64,000 nt of DNA from JAPORK01 sp026710285. Its GTDB lineage: Bacteria > Pseudomonadota > Gammaproteobacteria > Pseudomonadales > Endozoicomonadaceae. Both the position numbers and the translations under genes were made by a program. Under the pieces are notes generated by a model. It did not search any database. It was not told the DNA's origin and saw nothing but the letters and a program-made list of their open reading frames with translations. Shown here in pieces: positions 27,248-36,438 of the stretch. Location: positions 3,720,001-3,784,000 of the forward strand of contig OZ241746.1 of assembly GCA_965201045.1 (NCBI GenBank), written 5' to 3'. Position 1 is the first letter of the stretch, and each line of letters begins with the position of its first letter.

Positions 27248-28153
27248 ATGATATCTGATTCACAACAAAAATTACGCCAGGGAGCACTCCTTGCCATCGC
27301 CGCTTACACCATGTGGGGGATTGCACCTATTTATTTTAAGTTGCTCTCCGGTATACCAGCAATAGAAATATTAAGTCACCGTGTTATTTGGTCTTTTTTT
27401 CTACTTGCCATACTGTTGCATTGTAACCGGCGCTGGAAGATTGTTCAGCGTATTATAACTTCAAGAATAAATATGTTGTATCTGTTTTGTAGCACATCAT
27501 TAATTGGTCTGAACTGGCTTATCTACATCTGGGCGATCAATTCTGGTCATGTGCTTGAAGCGAGTCTGGGTTATTATATCAACCCGCTGATAAACGTTAT
27601 ACTGGGTATGGTATTTCTTGGCGAAAATTTACGCAAACTGCAATGGATTGCGGTGATGCTAACCATTTGTGGTGTATTGGTGCAGTTAATTGCCTTTGGT
27701 TCAGTACCCGTTGTTGCTATTGCACTGGCTTCCAGCTTTGCATTTTATGGGTTATTACGCAAAAAGGTTAATCTTAATCCGCAGGTTGGTTTGTTTGTTG
27801 AGACATTACTCATGTTACCGGTGGCTGCGATTTATTTATTTTGGGTTGCCGATACGCCCACAGTCAACTTCTTTAATAATCCGATAACACTTAATTTACT
27901 GCTGGTGAGTGCGGGTCTAGTGACAACGTTGCCGTTACTCTGTTTTGCCACCGCAGCAACACGGTTGAAATTATCAACGCTCGGGTTTTTCCAGTACATT
28001 GGTCCCAGTCTGATGTTTTTACTGGCAGTCCTGATGTATGGAGAACCCTTTACCTTAGATAAAGTAATTACTTTTGCATTTATCTGGACTGCGCTGATTA
28101 TATTCAGCTTTGATGGTATAAATTATAATAAACATTTGCATAAGCCTGTATAG
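27248..28153 (+). CDS. rarD: RarD-type EamA transporter, copy 1
   Basis: A 301-residue inner-membrane permease of the drug/metabolite transporter superfamily (EamA, RarD subfamily) with about ten hydrophobic helices. RarD features are the N-terminal GALLAIAAYTMWGIAPIYFK, then IEILSHRVIWSFFLLAILL and INSGHVLEASLGYYINPLIN. Substrates of RarD are not firmly known; the E. coli name refers to a predicted chloramphenicol resistance function. It is followed 178 bases later by a close paralogue in the same direction. The two differ at roughly one residue in five, so the duplication is fairly recent but both frames remain intact. Confidence 0.93.
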   Translation: MISDSQQKLRQGALLAIAAYTMWGIAPIYFKLLSGIPAIEILSHRVIWSFFLLAILLHCNRRWKIVQRIITSRINMLYLFCSTSLIGLNWLIYIWAINSGHVLEASLGYYINPLINVILGMVFLGENLRKLQWIAVMLTICGVLVQLIAFGSVPVVAIALASSFAFYGLLRKKVNLNPQVGLFVETLLMLPVAAIYLFWVADTPTVNFFNNPITLNLLLVSAGLVTTLPLLCFATAATRLKLSTLGFFQYIGPSLMFLLAVLMYGEPFTLDKVITFAFIWTALIIFSFDGINYNKHLHKPV

Positions 28154-28331
28154 AGAAAATAAAGTTTTTAGAAACTTACCTTCTAATGATGTCTGCATTG
28201 ATACCATGCAGACACTCAAATGCACTACCAGGAAAGCTTTTATTACTAAAATATCCTTGTTGGTAAAATCCTGCTCTGTGGGATAACGGATTGTTTTGCT
28301 ACCACTCATTTTAACGGGGAAAGTAACTTTT

Positions 28332-29246
28332 ATGATACCGGATGAAAAACAAAAATTTCGCAGAGGAGTGTTCCTTGCCATTTCCGCTTACACCATGGCG
28401 GGGTTTGCACCGGTTTATTTTAAGTTGGTTGCCGGTATACCCGTAGTAGAAATGCTAAGCCATCGTATCATTTGGTCTTTTTTCTTAATTGCCCTATTGC
28501 TTCATTGTAACCGGCGCTGGAAGATGGTTCAGCGTATCGTAACTTCAAAAGTAAATATGCTGTATCTGTTGTGTAGTACATTATCCATTGGTATGAACTG
28601 GCTGATTTACATATGGGCAATCAAATCTGGTCAGGTGCTTGAAGCCAGTCTTGGTTATTACATCAATCCGCTAATTAACGTTTTGCTGGGCATGATACTA
28701 CTTGGAGAAAATTTGCGCAGATTACAGTGGATTGCCGTAATACTGGCTGTATGTGGTGTAATGGTCCAGTTAATTGCCTTTGGTTCAGTACCTTTTGTCG
28801 CTATTGCACTGGCTTTCAGCTTTTCATTTTATGGATTAATACGCAAAAAGGCTAACATTGATTCGCAGGTGGGGTTGTTTATTGAGACATTACTCATGTT
28901 ACCGGCGGCTATGGTTTATTTATTTTGGATTGCCGATACACCAACAGTACATTTTTTTAATAATCCACTAACACTTAATTTACTGCTGATGAGTGTTGGT
29001 GTGGTGACAGCCGTGCCACTAATGTGTTTTGCCGGCGCAGCAACACGGTTAAAATTCGCAACACTCGGTTTTTTCCAGTACATTTGTCCCAGTCTGATAT
29101 TTTTACTGGCAGTGCTGCTGTACGGAGAAGCTTTTACGCTGGATAAAGCGATTACGTTTGCATTTATCTGGATTGCGCTGATCATATTCAGCTTTGATGG
29201 TATAAATTATAATAAACAGTCAGGCAAGCCTGTAGAGCGGAAATAA
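28332..29246 (+). CDS. RarD-type EamA transporter, copy 2
   Basis: A 304-residue paralogue of the preceding permease. The frame extends upstream to 28296, but ATG 28332 aligns with the start of copy 1 (MIPDEKQKFRRGVFLAISAY against MISDSQQKLRQGALLAIAAY) and follows GGGAAAGTAAC, so it is chosen. All transmembrane segments are retained. The C-terminus carries KQSGKPVERK. Spacers before both copies share a similar tail (TTTTGTCACCACAACTTTTA and TTTTGCTACCACTCATTTTA), showing that the duplicated unit includes the upstream region. Confidence 0.92.
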   Translation: MIPDEKQKFRRGVFLAISAYTMAGFAPVYFKLVAGIPVVEMLSHRIIWSFFLIALLLHCNRRWKMVQRIVTSKVNMLYLLCSTLSIGMNWLIYIWAIKSGQVLEASLGYYINPLINVLLGMILLGENLRRLQWIAVILAVCGVMVQLIAFGSVPFVAIALAFSFSFYGLIRKKANIDSQVGLFIETLLMLPAAMVYLFWIADTPTVHFFNNPLTLNLLLMSVGVVTAVPLMCFAGAATRLKFATLGFFQYICPSLIFLLAVLLYGEAFTLDKAITFAFIWIALIIFSFDGINYNKQSGKPVERK

Positions 29247-29385
29247 TTTTTTTAAAGTTACACTTCTGATAATGTCTGCATTCATACCATGCAGACATAA
29301 AAGATTACTCTGAGATTTTTGGGCGTATTGTTATCTCTGCATGTGGTGGTCGAGAATATTATTCTTATTATAGGGCTACAAAAAA

Positions 29386-31068
29386 CTAACGAATCACCTT
29401 CTCTGCTAAATACATAACTTTAATCTCACTGAGATTTGCGAAATCCCTGATATTCTCTTTTTCGAGTTTTAACAGGTCATCGGTTAGCATTTTTGTGCTG
29501 AGAGACCCGGGTCTCAGAAACTGAAAAAAAATTGCTGCATTTTTGAAAAATTTTACAAAAATATCATCTTTAACTTCACCGATTAAATCGATAAATTTGC
29601 TTTCTATTTTAATTTTTCTATCTTCTAAAATATTTAATAAAGCGTTTGTAACGTTCTTTCCTTCCGGGGTTAATAAATCAGCACAATCCTGAAATATTTC
29701 AGTCATTTCTTCTAATGTAATAGTGGACTCCAAATTTGTAACATCACAATCATTATTATATTTTTGTTGTTTGGTTGGCACAGTTGCTTCTTGTTCAGTT
29801 TGATGAGTTCTTTTTTTTTGTTTTGTGAGCTTTGGTGAAACTTCACTGCAGGACATATCTTCTGAAGTTTTCTGATAAATCTCTTGGGCATCTGTATGAT
29901 TTTGCCATGAAGCACTGGGCAAATATTGTGGCTTTGATATGAATTGTTCTCTGCCAAGAGTATTTGAAAATAAGATTGAACCAAAATCTGCATATTTTTT
30001 CTGGGATGTGAACACTTTTCTAATCTGCGGATCATCTTTAATGTATAATTTTTGCAGTTTTACTATTATATCATTTATTTTTGGGAAACCTTGTCTGTAC
30101 CATATATTGGAAATACACGATAATAATTTTTCTTTATCAAGCAAATCATCCGGGAAATAGTCTAAAAAATTCAGTATTGCTGCAAAATTACTCTCATCTT
30201 CTTTTGTTGGTGTACCCCTACCACGTTGCATGTGCACGATACAATTAATTTGATGTTGATTCTCCTGCCGGGATAAAAATACCTCAATTTTTTTTACTTC
30301 AGTAATATTCGGAAAGCCTTTTTGGATATACATTAACAGACATTCGTGCCTGTACTTACATGCCATTACGTCCCTAATTATTTCTTTGCTACATAGTGCA
30401 AATTCATTAATGTCTTTGTCGTTGAGGAGTACTTTGGCGATCAAATATAAATATTTTTCGACAGGAAGATAATCGAAAAGAGTATTTATATTTTCTTGCA
30501 ATGATGCAGCGTTCTGCGAGTCCACTCTGGATAAAAGAGTGGTAGGTATTTTTACTTGAACTTTTTTTTTCATTGAAGGATTTGGTAGTGTTTTTACAGA
30601 TTCACAGTCTGATTTGGGTAACTGATTAAATTCACTAAAAAATATGTTAGATATTGATTTTAATGTGTCATCAGATGCTTCACTGGTCAGTTTGAATTTT
30701 GGTGTAACAGCGTTATAATCGCTGACACTATTTTTAGGAAGAGGTACTAATGCTTTTTGGTCAGGCGGAGGAGAAGCCATGGCAGTTGAAGCCACAAGAA
30801 CAACTGTCATTTTTACAAGCAGAGCATAAATGTAATTGATTAAAATCACCTTGAATGAAGGTTTTTTTCTTTTTTCTTGTCTGTCCCTGCATTTGTCTAA
30901 ACTGTTTTGTGCGCATTCCCGGGGTTGTTGTGAAGGTTGATTTATAAGTTTACTGCTATGGTTACATAAATCAAGGCTAAAATTTTTTGAGGTATTGGTC
31001 TTGGATTGAATATTGTTTTTAGAAAAGCTTATGAAGTCAACTAAACGGTTATTGTTATTAAATATCAT
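29386..31068 (-). CDS. unknown membrane-anchored protein, 560 residues
   Basis: I do not recognise this protein. A basic N-terminal stretch is followed by one hydrophobic segment (about residues 74-97, ILINYIYALLVKMTVVLVAS), then a long mainly helical region. Two related units are visible: YIQKGFPNITEVKKIEVFLS near residue 245 and WYRQGFPKINDIIVKLQKLY near residue 320, each preceded by a helix ending in a cysteine. A lysine-rich patch (KLTKQKKRTHQTEQE) lies near residue 425. Residues about 50-62 (RECAQNSLDKCRD) are encoded by sequence that matches the end of MITE family E. It is monocistronic. A host-directed effector is possible but not shown. Confidence 0.6.
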   Translation of the reverse strand: MIFNNNNRLVDFISFSKNNIQSKTNTSKNFSLDLCNHSSKLINQPSQQPRECAQNSLDKCRDRQEKRKKPSFKVILINYIYALLVKMTVVLVASTAMASPPPDQKALVPLPKNSVSDYNAVTPKFKLTSEASDDTLKSISNIFFSEFNQLPKSDCESVKTLPNPSMKKKVQVKIPTTLLSRVDSQNAASLQENINTLFDYLPVEKYLYLIAKVLLNDKDINEFALCSKEIIRDVMACKYRHECLLMYIQKGFPNITEVKKIEVFLSRQENQHQINCIVHMQRGRGTPTKEDESNFAAILNFLDYFPDDLLDKEKLLSCISNIWYRQGFPKINDIIVKLQKLYIKDDPQIRKVFTSQKKYADFGSILFSNTLGREQFISKPQYLPSASWQNHTDAQEIYQKTSEDMSCSEVSPKLTKQKKRTHQTEQEATVPTKQQKYNNDCDVTNLESTITLEEMTEIFQDCADLLTPEGKNVTNALLNILEDRKIKIESKFIDLIGEVKDDIFVKFFKNAAIFFQFLRPGSLSTKMLTDDLLKLEKENIRDFANLSEIKVMYLAEKVIR

Positions 31069-31398
31069 TTAACACCAATCAATATTTTATTGGTAAAAAG
31101 TTCAAAGTTGCTTACAGTGTTCTGTAATAATTTCCAAGTCAAATTTTAATTTGATATAATAAAATAGTTATCCGGTGTAGGATACTGCTTATTAAATTAA
31201 TATACTTTAGTTGCGGTACATTAAACAATTTCAGAATTTCCATTGTATTTAAATAAGAAGTATCTACACGTAAGATATCAGGTTGGTGGAGCAACTTCAA
31301 CACTTTTATTAATACTATTTATAAAAATCAAATCTGCTCATACTTTTTTTATGTGTAGTAAACTAATCATATTAAAACAAATAATAACAGGTGTTACC
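31069..31398. other. divergent spacer before the copper ATPase gene
   Basis: A 330-base AT-rich spacer between divergent genes. A frame in phase with the ATPase reaches back to TTG 31243, but the added 52 residues contain no family sequence, so they are treated as untranslated. No MerR-type operator palindrome was recognised. Confidence 0.4.
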
Positions 31399-33723
31399 AT
31401 GAATAAAGTTATTGATCCTGTGTGTAAGATGGAAATGGAAACAGGCTGTGATACTTTAAACTATACTTACCAACATAAAACCGATCATTTTTGTTCAAAC
31501 AGTTGTTTGAATACGTTCAAAAATAATCCACAAAAATATTTACGTGAACAAAACAACACAGGAGCAGATACGTTAACAGATGAAGATGTCGTTTATTACT
31601 GTCCTATGCTTTGTGAAGGAGATAAAGTATACCCTGAAGAAGGTTCTTGTCCTGAATGTGGTATGGCATTAATTCCAGCGGGTGTAAACGTAGGTGAAAA
31701 AGAAGAAAAACACGACTATTATTTGAATCTAAAAAAACTTTTGTTCTCTGCCTTATTTACTATTCCTGTTTTCGTATTAGCGATGGGAGATATGTTATTT
31801 AAACATCAAAATGAAGGAATTTTCTCTTTTTTGTTGGGTGGAATACACAACCTTCAATATTTGCAATTGATACTCTCTGTGCCGGTTTGTATTTTTATAG
31901 CCTGCTCAATCTACAGAAAAATGATTTTAAGTTTTAAAACATTGCGCTTTAATATGTTTTCTCTTATAGGTGCGGGTGCTTTAATTGCCTTTCTTTATAG
32001 TCTAACGGGGACGTTGTTGCCAAAAATTTTTCCTGCTGCGATGTTAACAAATGGTGTGGCAGATGTCCATTTTGAAACAGCTGTTGTCATCATCATGTTT
32101 TTTTATTTGGGGCAGGTATTGGAAAAAAAATCTCAGTTCACCACAAGGCAGGCTTTGAAAGGACTAATGGATCTTGCAGGTAAAACAGCAATCTTAATAA
32201 AAGACGGAGAAAATGTGCATATTGAGGTTGATCATATTAAAGTTGGGGACAGATTAAGAATCAGGCAGGGTGATAAAATTCCTGTGGATGGTATTTTGGA
32301 AGAAGGTAGTTTGTCGATAGATGAAGCATCTGTTACCGGAGAAAGTCTACCCGTTAGTAAAAAAGAGAGAGATGAACTTATAGGCGGAACCGTTAATATC
32401 TCAGGAAATGCGGTAATGAAGGTTATCAATCTTCCTGAAAATAGCCTGCTCAAACAAATTATAAAAACAACACTGGAAGCACAGAAATCCAAAACTAAAA
32501 TTCAACGAATAGCTGACAAAGTTTCTAAGTTTTTTGTTCCTGCGGTTATTGGTTTAGTTGTGATCACTTTCTTTTGCTGGCTTTTTTTGGATAAAACAGC
32601 GCCACTCTCTCATGCTATATTAACCAGTGTTTCCATTCTTGTGATTGCCTGTCCCTGTGCTTTAGGGCTGGCGACTCCAATGGCTATTACCGTAGCAACC
32701 TCCAGAGCTTCCGGGCTGGGGTTCTTATTTAGAAATGCCGCTGCACTGGAAAATCTGGCAAAGATCAAAGTATTGGTGACAGATAAAACCGGCACCCTCA
32801 CGGAAGGTAAGCCACAGGTTTGTAATAGCTATATACAAAATAAAAGGTATGAAAATGAAGTGCTGAATCATATTTTCCAGATTGAAAAAAACAGTTCCCA
32901 TCCACTTGCAAAAGCTTTGCTTAATTACATACAGGAAAAAAGTATTAAACGCTCTGATTTAAAATTTGATCAAGTAGACGAAATTGCCGGAAAGGGTATA
33001 TGCGCAAAAAACAGCAATGATTCATTTTTTATCGGCAACATAAAAACGACAGAAATTGATTGTTTAGAGCAACAGGCTAAAGATTTTGCCAATGAAGCGC
33101 TCCGTGAAAATGCTGTTTTAATACAGTTTAACTCTAAAAAGTATGGTATAGCACTTTTTTCCTTAAAAGATACACTTAAAAAAAGTAGTTATAAAGCAGT
33201 TGAGTTACTGAAGAAAAGAGGAGTCAAGGTTATTATGGCAACCGGAGATAATGAAAAAACAGCCCGTGATACAGCTAATCAGTTGGGTATCGAACAATTC
33301 TTTCATCGGGTAAAGCCTACAGATAAATTAGAGATCGTTAAAACACTACAAAAAGAAGGGCTGGTTGCAATGATGGGTGACGGAATAAACGACGTACCTA
33401 CTTTATCTCAGGCAGATGTATCAATTGCAATGGCTAGTGGTTCTGATATTGTCATCCATTCTTCAGATATGATTCTTTTTAAAAATGATTTATCAAAAAT
33501 TCAAAACGCATTGGAATTAAGCAAAAAAACCATAAAAGTAATAAAAGAAAATTTATTCTTCTCGTTTGTATATAATAGTGTTGGAATTATTCTTACAAGT
33601 GGGTTGTTATATCCGCTCTGGGGATTCCTTTTAAACCCTGTAATTGCTGCGTTAGCAATGGCTTTGAGTTCTGTTTCTGTGATATTGAGTTCTTTACGAT
33701 TAAATTTATTCAAAATTACCTGA
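31399..33723 (+). CDS. copA: copper-translocating P1B-type ATPase with YHS and HMBD domains
   Basis: A 774-residue heavy-metal pump of the inner membrane. It begins with a YHS domain (IDPVCKMEMETG with FCSNSCLNTF, residues about 1-45), then a short heavy-metal-binding domain (YYCPMLCEGDKVYPEEGSCP with ECGMALIPAG, about 66-98) in place of the usual HMA domains. Core motifs are TGES near residue 313, the metal-site CPCALGLATP near 418, the phosphorylation site DKTGTLTEG near 460, HP in SSHPLAKA near 500 and GDGINDVPTLSQADVSIAM near 660. Start ATG 31399 gives the expected YHS N-terminus. Copper(I) export is the likely role; no chaperone or regulator gene is adjacent. Confidence 0.92.
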   Translation: MNKVIDPVCKMEMETGCDTLNYTYQHKTDHFCSNSCLNTFKNNPQKYLREQNNTGADTLTDEDVVYYCPMLCEGDKVYPEEGSCPECGMALIPAGVNVGEKEEKHDYYLNLKKLLFSALFTIPVFVLAMGDMLFKHQNEGIFSFLLGGIHNLQYLQLILSVPVCIFIACSIYRKMILSFKTLRFNMFSLIGAGALIAFLYSLTGTLLPKIFPAAMLTNGVADVHFETAVVIIMFFYLGQVLEKKSQFTTRQALKGLMDLAGKTAILIKDGENVHIEVDHIKVGDRLRIRQGDKIPVDGILEEGSLSIDEASVTGESLPVSKKERDELIGGTVNISGNAVMKVINLPENSLLKQIIKTTLEAQKSKTKIQRIADKVSKFFVPAVIGLVVITFFCWLFLDKTAPLSHAILTSVSILVIACPCALGLATPMAITVATSRASGLGFLFRNAAALENLAKIKVLVTDKTGTLTEGKPQVCNSYIQNKRYENEVLNHIFQIEKNSSHPLAKALLNYIQEKSIKRSDLKFDQVDEIAGKGICAKNSNDSFFIGNIKTTEIDCLEQQAKDFANEALRENAVLIQFNSKKYGIALFSLKDTLKKSSYKAVELLKKRGVKVIMATGDNEKTARDTANQLGIEQFFHRVKPTDKLEIVKTLQKEGLVAMMGDGINDVPTLSQADVSIAMASGSDIVIHSSDMILFKNDLSKIQNALELSKKTIKVIKENLFFSFVYNSVGIILTSGLLYPLWGFLLNPVIAALAMALSSVSVILSSLRLNLFKIT

Positions 33724-33724
33724 C

Positions 33725-33880
33725 CCTGGTTTTAAAATCAATAAACGGTTAAAACTATTCGAAGCTACGGGAAAAGAGCTGTCTGTAAAAATATACAATG
33801 ACTGTCATCTGGTTAATATTGGATTTAATGGTATTACATGGTTGACAGACCTGATAATGGATTATTCAACCGGAAACTGA
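33725..33880 (+). pseudogene. short unassigned coding relic
   Basis: Between the ATPase and the methyltransferase an open frame without a start codon reads GFKINKRLKLFEATGKELSV and then NDCHLVNIGFNGITWLTDLI before TGA. The residue pattern looks like real protein rather than chance translation, but I cannot place the family. It is probably the 3' end of a lost gene. Confidence 0.25.
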
Positions 33881-33903
33881 GTATGTGAACGTGAGCCGCT
33901 GAT

Positions 33904-34518
33904 ATGAATGCAAAAGAGCAACTTTACCATAAGTGGGTGTCATCGAATTTAATTCATGATGAAAAATTGTTAAATGCCTTTATGAAAATAAAACGAGAGC
34001 ATTTTATTGATGCTGAATATCTGGATCACTGTTATGCCGATAAACCATTACCTATTGGGATGCAACAAACCATTTCACAACCGACTACGGTAATGATCAT
34101 GTTGCAGTTGCTGGAGTTAAACAAAGAGGACAAACTTTTAGAAATAGGAACTGGCAGCGGTTACAATGTTGCAATTGCTGCATCAATTGTAAAGAAAGCC
34201 TATTCTGTTGAAAGAATTACTCAGCTTGTTCATTTATCCAGAGCCAATCTGAAGCTTGCAACAATAGATAATGTTGAAGTCATAGATAGTGATGGGAAAA
34301 AAGGATATCTGCCAGCATCACCTTATTCTAAAATTATAGTCACCGCTGCCGCAGAGGAAATACCAGCAGTGTTACTGGATCAGTTATCTGCAAATGGTAT
34401 TTTGGTGAGTCCTGTTGGTCTTCCTGGAAATTGTACGATGGTAAAAATATATAAAGATTGCTACCAGCAAATTCATAAAACAACACATGGTTTTTTTTCT
34501 TTTGTTCCTTTGCGGTAA
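33904..34518 (+). CDS. pcm: protein-L-isoaspartate O-methyltransferase-like protein
   Basis: A 204-residue SAM-dependent methyltransferase of the PCMT family, which repairs damaged aspartyl residues. The family pattern is KIKREHFIDAEYLDHCYADK, PLPIGMQQTISQPTTVMIML, the SAM loop LEIGTGSGYNVAIAASI (about residues 80-96), VERITQLVHLSRANL and the segment SPYSKIIVTAAAEEIPAVLL. Length matches bacterial Pcm. The usual neighbours surE, nlpD and rpoS are absent here. ATG 33904 follows GTGAGCCGCTGAT, a modest ribosome-binding site. A paralogous methyltransferase with another target is possible. Confidence 0.85.
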   Translation: MNAKEQLYHKWVSSNLIHDEKLLNAFMKIKREHFIDAEYLDHCYADKPLPIGMQQTISQPTTVMIMLQLLELNKEDKLLEIGTGSGYNVAIAASIVKKAYSVERITQLVHLSRANLKLATIDNVEVIDSDGKKGYLPASPYSKIIVTAAAEEIPAVLLDQLSANGILVSPVGLPGNCTMVKIYKDCYQQIHKTTHGFFSFVPLR

Positions 34519-34678
34519 ACGATAATGCAGCAGGCTTCTGGTAGCAGAGAAAACGCTTCCTGAATGCGAGATACCCACACAGGAAAATCCTAAAACCTCT
34601 CTTCTGGTTCTTAAATTATTAACACCCAAAGATGGTTAATGGTGTGATAATTTTCGGTGCATAATGTTAAACTTAATT

Positions 34679-35248
34679 TTAATCAGAAAATGGTGTATTA
34701 CCCTTATCTGTTGAGAGGAGTTTTTTTATATACTGACTGGCAAAAGCTTCAACCTGCATCCAGTCAGTAAACTCTTTGCTGACATGTAAATTCGTTGGTC
34801 CTTTAGTCATTTTCATAATGATCCTGATTATAAACCGGTCATACCACGGATATTCAGGATATTTTAGTGCTCCGGCCATAACACCTATATGATCTGGTTT
34901 AAAATTTAGTTGCTGCAGTAATTTTTTCATATAAGGGTTGGTTTCCGGTGTGTTTTTATTTTGCTTTCTTGCTGTGAGGTTAATGCTAAAAAGACCGGTT
35001 ATTTTTGTTTTTAATTCTGATGATTTGCTATTTATAAAAGCGATCATTTTTTTGTTATGCTTTCCATAATACACAGGCATAGCAAAAAGGATTGACTGAT
35101 AATAGGATAAATTAAAATTTTTATCTGTTGTTTCAATATTTTTAATGTCGCAGACTAACTTTTGTCTGTTCATCTGTGCAACAATAACATTGCAGATCTT
35201 TTTTGTTTGACCGTAATGAGAATTATACAGAATGAGGTGAGTGTTCAT
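34679..35248 (-). CDS. hemG: menaquinone-dependent protoporphyrinogen IX dehydrogenase (flavodoxin type)
   Basis: A 189-residue flavodoxin-fold protein clearly matching HemG, which oxidises protoporphyrinogen IX to protoporphyrin IX in haem synthesis and passes electrons to quinones. The FMN loop (LILYNSHYGQTKKIC) is at residues 5-19. HemG-specific sequence is SINLTARKQNKNTPETNPYM near 103-122, GVMAGALKYPEYPWYDRFII near 137-156 and the IIRIIMKMTKGPT insert that distinguishes HemG from plain flavodoxins. It is monocistronic. The converging pcm-like gene ends 160 bases away. Confidence 0.92.
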   Translation of the reverse strand: MNTHLILYNSHYGQTKKICNVIVAQMNRQKLVCDIKNIETTDKNFNLSYYQSILFAMPVYYGKHNKKMIAFINSKSSELKTKITGLFSINLTARKQNKNTPETNPYMKKLLQQLNFKPDHIGVMAGALKYPEYPWYDRFIIRIIMKMTKGPTNLHVSKEFTDWMQVEAFASQYIKKLLSTDKGNTPFSD

Positions 35249-35652
35249 AGTAGTCTGTTCAACCAGAAGAATTAAAATTTAGCCGTAGAATGTTTTTAAA
35301 GTGTTGATAAACGCTCATACAGCCAGTAATAATTGTAGTACAGAGAGTGACTTTTACTGCTGTTCATAAAAGCTATCTTGCCGTACTGACATGGTTATAC
35401 TTTAGCATAAGTTTACCATTACTCTAGGGTCTGTTGATGTTTTGTCATTTGACTCAGTGAACAAGACATCAGATACAAGAAAGATTTGTGTAGTTGTAAT
35501 TATTCTTTATCAAACAAGTCGGACACAGTAGATGGTGTCTTTATGTTTCACCCGAAGGGTTTTGACAAAAAACGTCCCTAGCGGCGTTGCTTAGTCTGAT
35601 GGATATCTGCAAATGTAAATTTATTAACATAAAAGTTTCACACCGGACTATA
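35249..35652. other. spacer between hemG and MITE A copy 2
   Basis: About 400 bases with no supported gene. The stretch 35515-35610 has a local GC rise and short frames, suggesting a decayed coding remnant, but no family could be named. Confidence 0.3.
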
Positions 35653-36105
35653 CAGGGCTTACGCACCAAGAGAATGATTCTTAATAACCAAATAAAACAA
35701 TTACTTTTTAAGCAAAAAATGTACAGATGTTTATAGTTTTATACCTTATCAAAGACTGATCAACGATCAGTTAGAGGTTAACCCGAATATTTCATACCTA
35801 AAAGGTAGAGAATTAGATATTTTTATTGCTTTTCATATAGTTACAAGAAAATTTAACTAAAAATTGCAAGTTACACTTTGTATGTATTGTATTTTTTTAA
35901 TTTTTCATCTGCCAGGAAACATCAAACAACTTAATGTGCTACAAAAAAAGAGATTTTAAGATAAATTTTTAATTAAATCTGTTATCAAAAGCTGTCGCTT
36001 AGTGTGTAGGTATGAAATATTCGGGTTAAAATGAACAGATTGAGTCTCAAAAAAATGCTATATGAAGCTCCAAATGAGAATGATTCTCTTGGTGCGTAAG
36101 CCCTG
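35653..36105. mobile_element. MITE family A, copy 2, split by a nested element
   Basis: The same 29-base ends as the copy at 17862, with a perfect 10-base target duplication CCGGACTATA (35643-35652 and 36106-36115). Its length is 453 bases because another element, 35782-36025, sits inside it; removing that element and one TTAA leaves 205 bases, the size of copy 1. The order of events is therefore fixed: A inserted first, D later. Confidence 0.92.
35782..36025. mobile_element. MITE family D nested in MITE A
   Basis: A 244-base element with perfect 19-base inverted ends (CCCGAATATTTCATACCTA). TTAA is present on both sides (35778-35781 and 36026-36029), while the uninterrupted copies of MITE A have a single TTAA at this point, so TTAA is the target duplication. 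A four-base TTAA target fits the YTAR preference reported for IS701-type elements; that assignment is inference. There is no coding frame inside. Confidence 0.9.
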
Positions 36106-36316
36106 CCGGACTATATAGCCTTATTAATTCTGATAATAGAAATAATAATTATAAAAAAAAAATTATTAAAGCTGGCTTTTTGAAAATTATAATCCATAAT
36201 TTCATATGTCAGTTTGGCTTACCACTGTGAAAGAGTAATAATATCAAAACTCCCAACCACTATAAATTAAATGCTCTCACCAGATAGTGGGGTGTAACTT
36301 TCTTCTAAATAAAAAA

Positions 36317-36438
36317 AATGATTGTCAAAAGTAAAAATTGACAATCATTAACGAAACAATTTATGTATAAAAACAGAACTCTTTTATTTAACCTTGGTCT
36401 TAACCCGCGTCCTTTCCCCCAAGGCGCGGGATTTTTTT
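36317..36438 (+). ncRNA. candidate small RNA with orphan terminator
   Basis: In an otherwise empty spacer, AATGATTGTCAA (36317-36328) pairs perfectly with TTGACAATCATT (36338-36349). It is followed by a strong intrinsic terminator: CCCGCGTCCTT (36404-36414) against AAGGCGCGGG (36421-36430), then a run of eight Ts. No open frame precedes the terminator, and hemG is on the other strand. The combination suggests a short structured transcript of about 120 bases or more. No promoter was resolved and no known RNA family recognised. Confidence 0.45.

Noticed and set aside
35515..35610. Transposase remnant between hemG and MITE A copy 2
   Set aside because: The stretch has coding-like composition but no translated frame gave a recognisable catalytic motif, so no family is claimed.
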